Assembly: GCA_020724685.1 (NCBI GenBank)
Contig: DYGP01000002.1
Span: 1 to 19,977 of the forward strand
Direction of reading: 5' to 3'
DNA: 19,977 bases
From: Candidatus Paceibacter sp.
GTDB lineage: Bacteria; Patescibacteriota; Minisyncoccia; UBA6257; GWB1-50-10
Below, in pieces: positions 14,104 through 19,977 of the stretch. The notes under the pieces were generated by a model, which worked only from the letters and a program-made list of their open reading frames with translations, searched no databases and had not been told where the DNA came from. Position 1 is the stretch's first letter; every line of letters starts with the position of its first letter. A program made the translations under genes and the position numbers.

Positions 14104-14946
14104 ATGGAATTCAGATATTTTGACGCTCATACGCATGCGCATTTCCCTGCGTATGGAAAAGAAAAGGAGGATATCATCCGGCGTGCCGCAGAAGCGGGCG
14201 TAGGAATGATTACGGTGGGTACGTCAAAACTGACTTCCGCGGAAGCGGTTGCGTTTGCGGAGGCCTACGATCGCGTGTGGGCGGCAATCGGGCTTCATCC
14301 CGGACACGCCGTTGAATCGGATCGCGACGAGGATGAATTCGGCGCATCGGATGACGCGAAAAAAATTCCCGCGGAATCGTTTGACTGCGATTTTTTCAAA
14401 AAACTTGCGGAGAGCGAAAAAGTGGTTGCGGTCGGCGAATGCGGACTTGATGCGCTCTATGCGGACACGGAAGAAAAAAAGGAAGCGCAAAGGAGGGAGT
14501 TTGTCGCACAGATACGGTTTGCGAACGACATCAATCGTCCGCTCGTGATTCATTGCCGAGATCTTTATGAGGACGTCGCAAAACTCTTTGAGATGCATAA
14601 ACCGAAAAAAAGTCCCATCATCCATTCGTTTCGCGGAACCGTCGCGGAGGCGAAACGGTTTCTCGAATTTGGATGCTATTTCACGTTTGGGGGAGTGATT
14701 ACATTCCCGCCGAAGAAGAACGGCATTGATTACGCCGAGGTGATCCGCGAAATCCCCGACGAGAAACTCCTCTCGGAGACCGATGCGCCGTGGGTCGCGC
14801 CGGTGCCGTATCGCGGAAAGCGGAATGAGCCGGCATATGTCGTTGAAGTGGTGAAGAAGCTCGCGGAGATAAAAGACGCTTCTCTCGAGACGATGCGCGA
14901 ACAAATTTTGAAAAACACCGGACAGGCGTTTGGATTGCGTTTGTAA
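14104..14946 (+). CDS. tatD: TatD-family metal-dependent nuclease
   Basis: 280-residue TIM-barrel hydrolase of the amidohydrolase/TatD family (3'-5' exonuclease and D-aminoacyl-tRNA or DNA repair activities in known members). Metal-site residues are all visible: H9 and H11 (DAHTHAHF), E112 (VGECGLDAL), H150 (LVIHCRD), H174 (IIHSFRG) and D227 (SETDAPW). GLHPGH (63-68) is the usual second motif. An acidic stretch, residues about 71-98 (ESDRDEDEF onward), replaces the short loop after GLHPGH and makes the protein about 20 residues longer than typical. The start ATG 14104 gives the family N-terminus; the overlapping frame open from 13867 is the HAD gene's shadow. The stop codon overlaps an ATG (TAATG). 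Confidence 0.93.
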   Translation: MEFRYFDAHTHAHFPAYGKEKEDIIRRAAEAGVGMITVGTSKLTSAEAVAFAEAYDRVWAAIGLHPGHAVESDRDEDEFGASDDAKKIPAESFDCDFFKKLAESEKVVAVGECGLDALYADTEEKKEAQRREFVAQIRFANDINRPLVIHCRDLYEDVAKLFEMHKPKKSPIIHSFRGTVAEAKRFLEFGCYFTFGGVITFPPKKNGIDYAEVIREIPDEKLLSETDAPWVAPVPYRGKRNEPAYVVEVVKKLAEIKDASLETMREQILKNTGQAFGLRL

Positions 14947-14975
14947 TGCGTCCCGCGTTTTTTCGGAATGATAAA

Positions 14976-15008
14976 AACCCCCGTCGCCGGGGGTTAATCG
15001 TGTTTTTT
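14976..15008. terminator. terminator-like hairpin after tatD
   Basis: AACCCCCG (14976-14983), loop TCGC, CGGGGGTT (14988-14995): perfect 8-bp stem. On the plus strand a T-run (15003-15008) comes 7 nt later; on the minus strand TTTTT follows at once, so it fits a bidirectional or minus-strand terminator. Most likely it ends tatD transcription. Confidence 0.6.
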
Positions 15009-15261
15009 GCGTTGTATAAACGCACAGTTCATTTTTTGGGTTTTACCCCAAGGGACGGAGCAAGTGCCCCGTTCTGCGAACCGCCGGAAAGACGAATGTG
15101 TCGTCCAGCCAATACCTTTTGTTCATATGAGACAAAAGTGAACAAATCCCTTCGGGATATGCGTCCCATCCGCCGGATGAACCGGTTCGCTCATGATTTC
15201 AAAGAACATAAAAAACCGAGTTTTCATCATACGCCTCGGAGCGGCGGAGTCAAGTCATTCG

Positions 15262-15290
15262 TTGAGAAAACGTATGTTTGGGGATACAAT
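15262..15290 (+). promoter_or_regulatory. promoter of leuS
   Basis: TTGAGA (15262-15267), exactly 17-bp spacer, TACAAT (15285-15290). The -10 ends 17 nt before the leuS ATG, so the leader is about 11 nt and has no Shine-Dalgarno. The context GGGATACAATAA recurs at the left edge of the window. Confidence 0.65.
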
Positions 15291-15307
15291 AACTGATATT
15301 TGGCGCC

Positions 15308-17824
15308 ATGAAAAAATACGATTTTCCGGCAATTGAAGAAAAATGGACGAAGAGGTGGCGGGACGAGAAGGTGTACGAGCCCGACTTTTCATCGCCTCGC
15401 GGAAAGGGGAAATTCTACAATCTCATGATGTTCCCGTATCCGTCCGCGGAAGGGCTTCATGTGGGGAACATGTACGCGTTCACGGGTTCTGACATATACG
15501 GCCGGTTTATGCGCATGCGGGGATATGACGTCTTCGAGCCGATCGGGCTCGACGGGTTCGGCATCCATTCGGAAAACTACGCATTGAAAATCGGAACGCA
15601 TCCTGCGGCGCAGGCGGAAGTCTCCGAGAAAAGGTTCTATAAACAACTTGAAATCGTGGGAAACGGATTCGCGTGGGAGGAGCGGCTTGAGACCTATAAG
15701 CCGGAATACTACAAATGGACGCAATGGATATTCACGGAGATGTGGCGCCAGGGACTCGCGTATCGGAAGAAGCAGGCGGTGAACTGGTGTCCGTCGTGCA
15801 AAACGGTACTTTCCGACGAGCAGGCGGAGAGGGGAGCATGCGAACGGTGCGGGAGTGGAGTGGAGAAGAAAGATCTCGAGCAGTGGTTTTTCCGCATCAC
15901 AAAATACGCCGACAAGCTTCTCAAGAACATCGAAACGATAGACTGGTCGGAAAAGGTGAAGATTGCGCAGCGAAACTGGATAGGGAGATCGGAAGGAGCG
16001 AAAATAAAATTCAAAATTCAAAATTCAAATCTCAAAGATGAATCTCAAAATCCAAAATACGAACTTGAGGTATTCACCACGCGTCCGGACACGCTTTTCG
16101 GGGCGACATACCTCGTCATCTCTCCTGAGCATGACGCAATTTCCAATTTCCAATTTCCAATTTCCAACAGAGAAGAAGTAGAAGAATACGTTGCAAACGC
16201 AAAGAAGAAATCCGACGAAGAGAGGATAGAGAATAAAGAAAAGACGGGAATTGAACTCAAGGGGATAAAAGCGATAAATCCCGCAAACAAGGAGGAAATT
16301 CCGGTTTTTGTCGCGGACTACGTGCTCTCGGGATACGGCACCGGCGCCATCATGGCGGTTCCCGCGCACGACAAGCGCGATCTTGAATTTGCAGAAAAGT
16401 TCGGTCTTGGCGTGGTTTCAGTCATATTGGGAGGGGAGGAGAATGCTCTGTATGAAGGAAGCGGTCCGCTTATGAACTCGGGCGCGTTCGACGGGATGGA
16501 TTCCGAAGAAGCGAAGAAGAAAATCACGGAATTCGTCGGGGGGGAGACGCACACGCAGTTTCGTCTCCGCGATTGGCTCATCTCGCGCCAGCGGTATTGG
16601 GGACCTCCGATTCCGATGGTTTATTGCGACGCGTGCGCGAAAGAAGGAAGAGGAGAACAAAAAGAAATGCCGGGATGGTACGCGGTGCCCGAGAGTCAGC
16701 TTCCTGTGGTGCTTCCGCAAGTGGAGGATTTCCGTCCGAAAGGGACGGGAGAATCGCCGCTCGCGTCAGACGAGTCGTTTTATAAAACGACGTGTCCCGC
16801 GTGCGGAAGCGATGCGCGCCGCGAGACCGACGTGTCCGATACGTTCCTTGATTCCGCATGGTACTACATCGGATATTTGATGAGGTTTGAAAATTGGAAA
16901 TTGGAAATTGGAAATTCTTCATTCGCGGAGCGAATGAAGTTGTGGTTGCCTGTCGATATGTATATCGGCGGTGCGGAGCATTCCGTGCTCCACCTTCTCT
17001 ACGTGCGCTTCCTCGCGATGGCGCTCAAAGACGCGGGACTCATTTCGTTCGAAGAGCCGTTTCCGAAGTTCAGAGCGCACGGACTTCTCGTCAAAGACGG
17101 GGCGAAGATGTCGAAATCGAAAGGGAACGTCATCAATCCGGATGAATATGTGAAGGAATTCGGCGCGGACGCGTTCCGGATGTACCTCATGTTCCTTGCG
17201 CCATTCGAGCAGGGAGGAGATTTTCGCGACCAAGGGATTCTCGGCGTCTCGCGTTTTCTTGATCGCATATGGAAATTTTATGACCGAAAGACGTGGGGGA
17301 CGTCAGATGACGCGTCGCTTGAACGCGCGCTCCACAAGACGATAAAGAAAGTGACGGAGGATATTGAGAATCTCCAGTACAATACCGCGATTAGCGCCTG
17401 CATGATCTTTCTGAACGAGTGCGAGGCGAAGGGAACAATGTCTGAATCGCAAGCGCGCGCGTTTTTGAAGCTCATTGCTCCGTTCGCCCCATTTCTCGCC
17501 GAAGAGATTTGGTCCCGATTTTTTGACAACGAAAAATCGAGAATCCTCGATTCACGAGATGAATCGGGACAAAAAGGATTTCACTCAATCCATCGCGAAG
17601 CGTGGCCGACGTACGACGCGTCAAAACTCATTGAAGAAACGCTTGTAATTGTGGTCCAGACGAACGGAAAAGTGCGCGATCAGTTCGAAATCTCACTCAC
17701 CGCGACGCAAAAAGAAATAGAGGAAAAGGCGCTTGCTTCCGAGCGTGTCCGGGCGTTTCTTGGGGGAAACGCGCCGAAGAAGATTATTTACGTCCCTGGG
17801 AGACTCGTGAATATCGTGTTTTAA
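15308..17824 (+). CDS. leuS: leucyl-tRNA synthetase
   Basis: Class I synthetase charging tRNA-Leu, with a CP1 editing domain that clears norvaline and isoleucine. 838 residues: HVGN (51-54) in PYPSAEGLHVGN, zinc ribbon C161-x2-C164 with C178-x2-C181, editing domain TTRPDTLFGATYLVI (257-271) and GTGAIMAVPAHDKRD (344-358), RDWLISRQRYWGPPIP (421-436), Zn2 C440-x2-C443 and C496-x2-C499, KMSKS (600-604) in KDGAKMSKSKGN, helical anticodon domain, and a complete C-terminus VIVVQTNGKVRDQF ... IIYVPGRLVNIVF. Length is normal because three in-frame insertions add to a slightly compact core: residues about 235-251, 278-287 (ISNFQFPISN) and 527-537 (FENWKLEIGNS), all coded by AT-rich 7-bp repeats. They fall at loop positions of the editing domain and near the catalytic domain. 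The lamin-tail gene follows after 7 nt. Confidence 0.97.
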   Translation: MKKYDFPAIEEKWTKRWRDEKVYEPDFSSPRGKGKFYNLMMFPYPSAEGLHVGNMYAFTGSDIYGRFMRMRGYDVFEPIGLDGFGIHSENYALKIGTHPAAQAEVSEKRFYKQLEIVGNGFAWEERLETYKPEYYKWTQWIFTEMWRQGLAYRKKQAVNWCPSCKTVLSDEQAERGACERCGSGVEKKDLEQWFFRITKYADKLLKNIETIDWSEKVKIAQRNWIGRSEGAKIKFKIQNSNLKDESQNPKYELEVFTTRPDTLFGATYLVISPEHDAISNFQFPISNREEVEEYVANAKKKSDEERIENKEKTGIELKGIKAINPANKEEIPVFVADYVLSGYGTGAIMAVPAHDKRDLEFAEKFGLGVVSVILGGEENALYEGSGPLMNSGAFDGMDSEEAKKKITEFVGGETHTQFRLRDWLISRQRYWGPPIPMVYCDACAKEGRGEQKEMPGWYAVPESQLPVVLPQVEDFRPKGTGESPLASDESFYKTTCPACGSDARRETDVSDTFLDSAWYYIGYLMRFENWKLEIGNSSFAERMKLWLPVDMYIGGAEHSVLHLLYVRFLAMALKDAGLISFEEPFPKFRAHGLLVKDGAKMSKSKGNVINPDEYVKEFGADAFRMYLMFLAPFEQGGDFRDQGILGVSRFLDRIWKFYDRKTWGTSDDASLERALHKTIKKVTEDIENLQYNTAISACMIFLNECEAKGTMSESQARAFLKLIAPFAPFLAEEIWSRFFDNEKSRILDSRDESGQKGFHSIHREAWPTYDASKLIEETLVIVVQTNGKVRDQFEISLTATQKEIEEKALASERVRAFLGGNAPKKIIYVPGRLVNIVF
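16011..16058. repeat. 7-bp periodic tract in leuS
   Basis: TCAAAAT, TCAAAAT, TCAAATC in register from 16011, a 13-bp break with TCAAAGA, then TCAAAAT, CCAAAAT to 16058. Encodes the KIQNSNLKDESQNPK segment before the editing-domain TTRPDTLFG strand. Plus-strand sense. Confidence 0.75.
16137..16164. repeat. four exact CAATTTC heptamers in leuS
   Basis: Four perfect tandem copies of CAATTTC (16137-16164) followed by CAAC. Encodes SNFQFPISN (residues about 278-287) in the editing domain. Exact reverse complement of the tract at 16889-16916 in the same gene. Confidence 0.9.
16889..16916. repeat. GAAATTG heptamers in leuS (inverted copy)
   Basis: GAAAATTG, GAAATTG, GAAATTG, GAAATT from 16889. Encodes FENWKLEIGN (about 527-536). 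GAAATTG is the reverse complement of CAATTTC, so leuS carries the same unit in both orientations about 730 bp apart. Confidence 0.9.
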
Positions 17825-17831
17825 TGGAAAC

Positions 17832-18755
17832 ATGAAGAAGCTCATTATTTTTCTCGTTATCATCCTCGTGCTTCTCGGGCTCGTTTTTTCCGTCGGACGC
17901 GAGCTCAAAGGCAAAATCGTCTTCCGTGATATTTTCAAGCTGACGCCGCTTTACGTTCCTCCCGGAACGCAACAGCAGCCGACGAACGTTCCTCTGAACG
18001 CGGGCGTTGTCCAGACGCCGAAACAGGACGTTCCTCCGAAAATACAGGAACCGCCGAAACCCGTTCCTCCCGACGGATTTTCGATAAACGATCTTTCCCC
18101 GTATTACAAGAAGGTTGCTATTACGGGAGTTGTTCGTCCCTCGTATTCCTCGCCGCGTCGCGGGCAGTTCACGATACGGTTTTCGGGAACGAACGAGGAA
18201 TCCGTCGACGTGACGGGATGGAAGGTGAGAGGGAACCGTGGCGGAGAGGTGTATATTCCGCAAGCGTCTGAGGACTTCGGAATTTCAGGATGGACGCCGA
18301 ACGGAAACATTGTTCTCAGGAACGGAAATTACGTGACAGTATACAGCGCAAAGGGTCCCATAGAAAAAAATTTCCGGCTGAACAAGTGCATCGGATATCT
18401 CAACAATACGTATTCGTTCAACCCGAAGCTTCCCACATCGTGCCCGTCGTTCGACAGAAAGGAGATCATCACCTTCTCGGGAGCGTGTCAGAATTTTCTC
18501 GGAAGAATGGGCGGATGCAAGGAACCCACCGCCGCGGAAAAAAACATGTTTACGGGTCCGGCCGACACGGCGTGCCGCGCCTTCCTCGACACCCTGAACT
18601 ACGGAGGATGCTATCGGGCGCACCGTTCGGATAAAGACTTCTTCTCGAATGAATGGCGCGTATGGCTGAACGCGGAGATGTTTTTCGATACTGAACACGA
18701 CCGACTCATTCTATACGACAAAAACGGAAAGGTGGTGAACGAATACATATACTAG
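17832..18755 (+). CDS. secreted lamin-tail-domain-like protein, six cysteines
   Basis: 307 residues. N-terminal MKKLIIFLVIILVLLGLVF is a membrane anchor or uncleaved signal; a Pro/Gln/Lys-rich linker (about 43-80) follows; then a beta-sandwich that looks like a lamin-tail domain (LTD): DVTGWKVRG (126-134), PNGNIVLRNGNYVTVYS (156-172), and the closing strands DRLILYDKNGKVVNEYIY (290-307). Between them lies a helical, cysteine-containing insert with C186, C204, C219, C229, C248 and C260, able to form three disulfides outside the membrane. Residues LNYGGCYRAHRSDKDFFSNEW (255-275; central part GGCYRAHRSDKDF) look conserved in style. LTDs are common surface domains in Patescibacteria; the job is unknown. 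Start ATG 17832 has GGAAAC just upstream. It lies 7 nt after leuS, so probably shares its mRNA, and ends in a strong terminator. Confidence 0.75.
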   Translation: MKKLIIFLVIILVLLGLVFSVGRELKGKIVFRDIFKLTPLYVPPGTQQQPTNVPLNAGVVQTPKQDVPPKIQEPPKPVPPDGFSINDLSPYYKKVAITGVVRPSYSSPRRGQFTIRFSGTNEESVDVTGWKVRGNRGGEVYIPQASEDFGISGWTPNGNIVLRNGNYVTVYSAKGPIEKNFRLNKCIGYLNNTYSFNPKLPTSCPSFDRKEIITFSGACQNFLGRMGGCKEPTAAEKNMFTGPADTACRAFLDTLNYGGCYRAHRSDKDFFSNEWRVWLNAEMFFDTEHDRLILYDKNGKVVNEYIY

Positions 18756-18785
18756 AAAACTCCCGAAAGGGAGTTTTCTTTTTTT
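18755..18785 (+). terminator. intrinsic terminator after the lamin-tail gene
   Basis: GAAAACTCCC (18755-18764), GAAA tetraloop, GGGAGTTTTC (18769-18778), seven T (18779-18785). Perfect 10-bp stem. It overlaps the stop codon of the lamin-tail gene and separates it from the convergent htrA-like gene. Confidence 0.92.
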
Positions 18786-18802
18786 GTTTTTTTCCGCTTT
18801 CC

Positions 18803-19852
18803 TTACTTTCTTTCTCCGAGCGTGACGCGCTTCTTGATTTCTTTCCCGTCCCGGAGAACGGTGAGCGTCACCGTCTCTCCGACCTTCGACGTTTCGAGGA
18901 AATCAAGTACGTTTTTTTCGAAAGTGAGGGAATCGTCGTTCCATGCGATTACGATATCGTTCTCAATAATGCCGGCGATATCGGCGGGACTTCCCGGAAC
19001 AACCGCTTTCTGGACAGGGTGTTCGCGGAGCACGATTGCGCCGGATGCGATCGGGAGATTGAGTTTTTCCGAAAGGTCTTTCGATATAGGCGTGAAGTGG
19101 ATTCCGAGGAGGGGCCGGCGTATCTTTTTGTATTTTTTGAGATCCTGGAGATCCCGTTTCACGGAATCTGCGGGAATGGCGAGGCTGATGTTTTCCGCGT
19201 CGGATATAATTGCCGCGTTGATGCCGATCACGCGCCCGTGTGCGTCGGTGAGCGGTCCTCCGGAGTTTCCCGGATTGATGGCGGCGTCGGTCTGGATGAG
19301 TCCGCGCATTTCAATTCCCGCCCCGTGGGGATTCGGATATGCAGTCACCGAGCGCGAGAGGCCGGATATGATTCCCATTGAAACGGTATTTTTGAATATC
19401 CCGAGCGCATTCCCGAACGCGAGAACCGTCTGTCCGAGGGAGAGATTCGAGGATTTCCCGAGTTTGAGGTAAGGAAGGTGTTTTTTCGGATGGATCTTCA
19501 GTATCGCAACGTCGTCCACCGGATCGCGGGCGAGAAGTTCGGCGATATACTCTTCGTTGTCGTTCATGACGACGGCATACTCCGCGCGCGGCTCGCTTAC
19601 GACGTGCTTGTTTGTGAGCACGATTCCCCGTTTATCGACGATGAATCCGGATCCGCCGTCCACCTGGACCATGCCCCGGGCGTTTATCTTGTCTTTCGGA
19701 ATGGAGACGACGTCCGCGACTGCCATGCGATTTTCCTTTCGTTCTTCTTCGAGGTCTTTCCTCACCTCCTCGAGACTTTTGCGGATGATGATGGTCACGA
19801 CCGCGGGCATCACCTTTTTCACGGTCTTTATGATTCGTTTTTCGGTGGTCAT
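18803..19852 (-). CDS. HtrA/DegP-like serine protease with one PDZ domain
   Basis: 349 residues. Trypsin-like domain with the catalytic triad H83 (LTNKHVV), D114 (DPVDDVAILKI) and S197 (NPGNSGGPL); QTDAAINPGNSGG (187-199) is the family hallmark. A single PDZ domain follows at about 270-345 (GAIVLREHPVQKAV, GSPADIAGI, ETVTLTVLRDGKEI). HtrA proteins clear misfolded exported proteins. Start: ATG 19852 (MTTEKRIIKT) is supported by the TACAAT promoter 12 nt upstream; the frame is open to 19972 but passes through a terminator. From this start there is no clear signal peptide; only a modest hydrophobic stretch MPAVVTIIIRK (15-25) near the N-terminus, which in HtrA proteins is normally the first beta strand. 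So the protein may be cytoplasmic or exported in another way. The gene is convergent with the lamin-tail gene. Confidence 0.9.
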   Translation of the reverse strand: MTTEKRIIKTVKKVMPAVVTIIIRKSLEEVRKDLEEERKENRMAVADVVSIPKDKINARGMVQVDGGSGFIVDKRGIVLTNKHVVSEPRAEYAVVMNDNEEYIAELLARDPVDDVAILKIHPKKHLPYLKLGKSSNLSLGQTVLAFGNALGIFKNTVSMGIISGLSRSVTAYPNPHGAGIEMRGLIQTDAAINPGNSGGPLTDAHGRVIGINAAIISDAENISLAIPADSVKRDLQDLKKYKKIRRPLLGIHFTPISKDLSEKLNLPIASGAIVLREHPVQKAVVPGSPADIAGIIENDIVIAWNDDSLTFEKNVLDFLETSKVGETVTLTVLRDGKEIKKRVTLGERK

Positions 19853-19864
19853 GGATGTGTTTCC

Positions 19865-19873
19865 ATTGTAACA
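19865..19873 (-). promoter_or_regulatory. extended -10 promoter of the htrA-like gene
   Basis: Minus strand TGTTACAAT: TACAAT (19865-19870) with TG one base upstream. It ends 12 nt before the ATG, so a leader of about 5 nt is expected, with no Shine-Dalgarno. TTGCAT lies 20 bp further up, a poor spacing. Confidence 0.5.
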
Positions 19874-19902
19874 GATTTTCCCGTATCCGCATGCAAAAAA
19901 TA

Positions 19903-19942
19903 AAAACACCGCGATACATCGCAGTGTCTTTTGCGGTGTTTT
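19903..19942. terminator. bidirectional terminator at the right end
   Basis: AAAACACCGC (19903-19912) pairs with GCGGTGTTTT (19933-19942), 20-nt loop. Plus strand continues with TT, minus strand with TATTTTTT, so it best ends minus-strand transcription of a gene beyond the window. The last 35 bases (19943-19977) hold only the palindrome GTTCGAAC and nothing I can name. Confidence 0.7.
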
Positions 19943-19977
19943 TTGGACGAAGTTCGAACATTCTTTGAGCAAAACCC

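Larger units (their letters stand above)
14947..15307. other. 361-bp spacer rich in hairpins, no recognised gene
   Basis: Between tatD and leuS. It holds a GC-rich hairpin at 14976-14995, then at least six more: 15036-15051, 15053-15074, 15091-15105, 15116-15138 (or, as an alternative, 15118-15146), 15146-15158 and 15067-type CATCC/GGATG at 15167-15179. The palindrome GAACCGGTTC is at 15179-15188. A leuS promoter is at 15262-15290. An uninterrupted 116-codon frame (14946-15296, starting on the tatD stop) spans it, but its composition (many R, K, H, F, P) and its passage through the terminator argue against a protein. Could be an untranslated RNA, a mobile intergenic element or a relic. Confidence 0.4.

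Noticed and set aside
14946..15296. 116-codon frame starting on the tatD stop codon
   Set aside because: It crosses the GC-rich terminator-like hairpin and six more hairpins, ends inside the leuS promoter, and its residues (rich in Arg, Phe, Pro, His) show no domain pattern. Treated as chance reading of structured DNA; a codon-level conservation test would decide.
19853..19972. N-terminal extension of the htrA-like protein
   Set aside because: It runs through a bidirectional terminator and the TACAAT promoter; kept only as an alternative because it contains a hydrophobic stretch.
19943..19977. tRNA 3' end on the minus strand (GTTCGAAC)
   Set aside because: The flanking bases do not form a 5-bp T-stem and no acceptor or CCA follows; it is just a palindrome.
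1..19977. Recoded UGA (glycine) as in Gracilibacteria/Absconditabacteria
   Set aside because: TGA ends doxX, recO, the permease and metG at expected lengths, and no conserved gene needs TGA read-through.

Overview
The window looks like a piece of a small, gene-dense bacterial genome of the Patescibacteria (CPR) type, most likely Parcubacteria. That placement is inference. It rests on compact proteins, a lamin-tail-domain secreted protein, single-pass surface proteins with Ig-like repeats, few Shine-Dalgarno (SD) sites, and AT-rich short repeats inside housekeeping genes. The genetic code appears standard: TGA is a normal stop (doxX, recO, AI-2E, metG). No CRISPR array, tRNA, rRNA, insertion sequence or integrase was seen.

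Left part (1-3397, minus strand): the first codons of an unknown gene cut by the window edge, then valS (valyl-tRNA synthetase, short at its C-terminus), then tsaD (tRNA t6A37 synthesis). tsaD is divergent from doxX, and the spacer between them is built of 7-bp repeats carrying -10-like sequences. Plus strand 3497-5404: doxX (small membrane protein) and a membrane-bound family 2 glycosyltransferase with a QxxRW motif. Region 5405-5697 has no recognised gene. It holds an extended -10 promoter, three hairpins and an intrinsic terminator, and is best read as a structured RNA of about 160 nt.

Middle (5698-9449): recO, a 629-residue surface protein with a cytoplasmic N-terminus, one membrane helix and Ig/DUF11-like repeats, and glyS (single-chain glycyl-tRNA synthetase), closed by a very strong palindromic terminator. 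Then 9534-13295: an M16 zinc protease, an AI-2E-type permease and metG, closely packed (metG overlaps the permease gene by 4 bp). 13371-14946: a HAD phosphatase with a GTG start and good SD, and a TatD nuclease. 14947-15307 is a 361-bp spacer rich in hairpins. Next come leuS and a secreted lamin-tail-domain protein. The right end (18803-19852, minus) is an HtrA-like serine protease convergent with it.

Functional theme: translation (four class-defining tRNA synthetases, Val, Gly, Met and Leu, plus TsaD), DNA repair and nucleases (RecO, TatD), and cell-surface work (glycosyltransferase, Ig-repeat protein, lamin-tail protein, proteases, permease). The two most unusual signals are a family of AT-rich tracts with a strict 7-bp period, inserted in frame in valS, tsaD and leuS and reused as promoter DNA upstream of tsaD/doxX, and the candidate non-coding RNA at 5522-5680.
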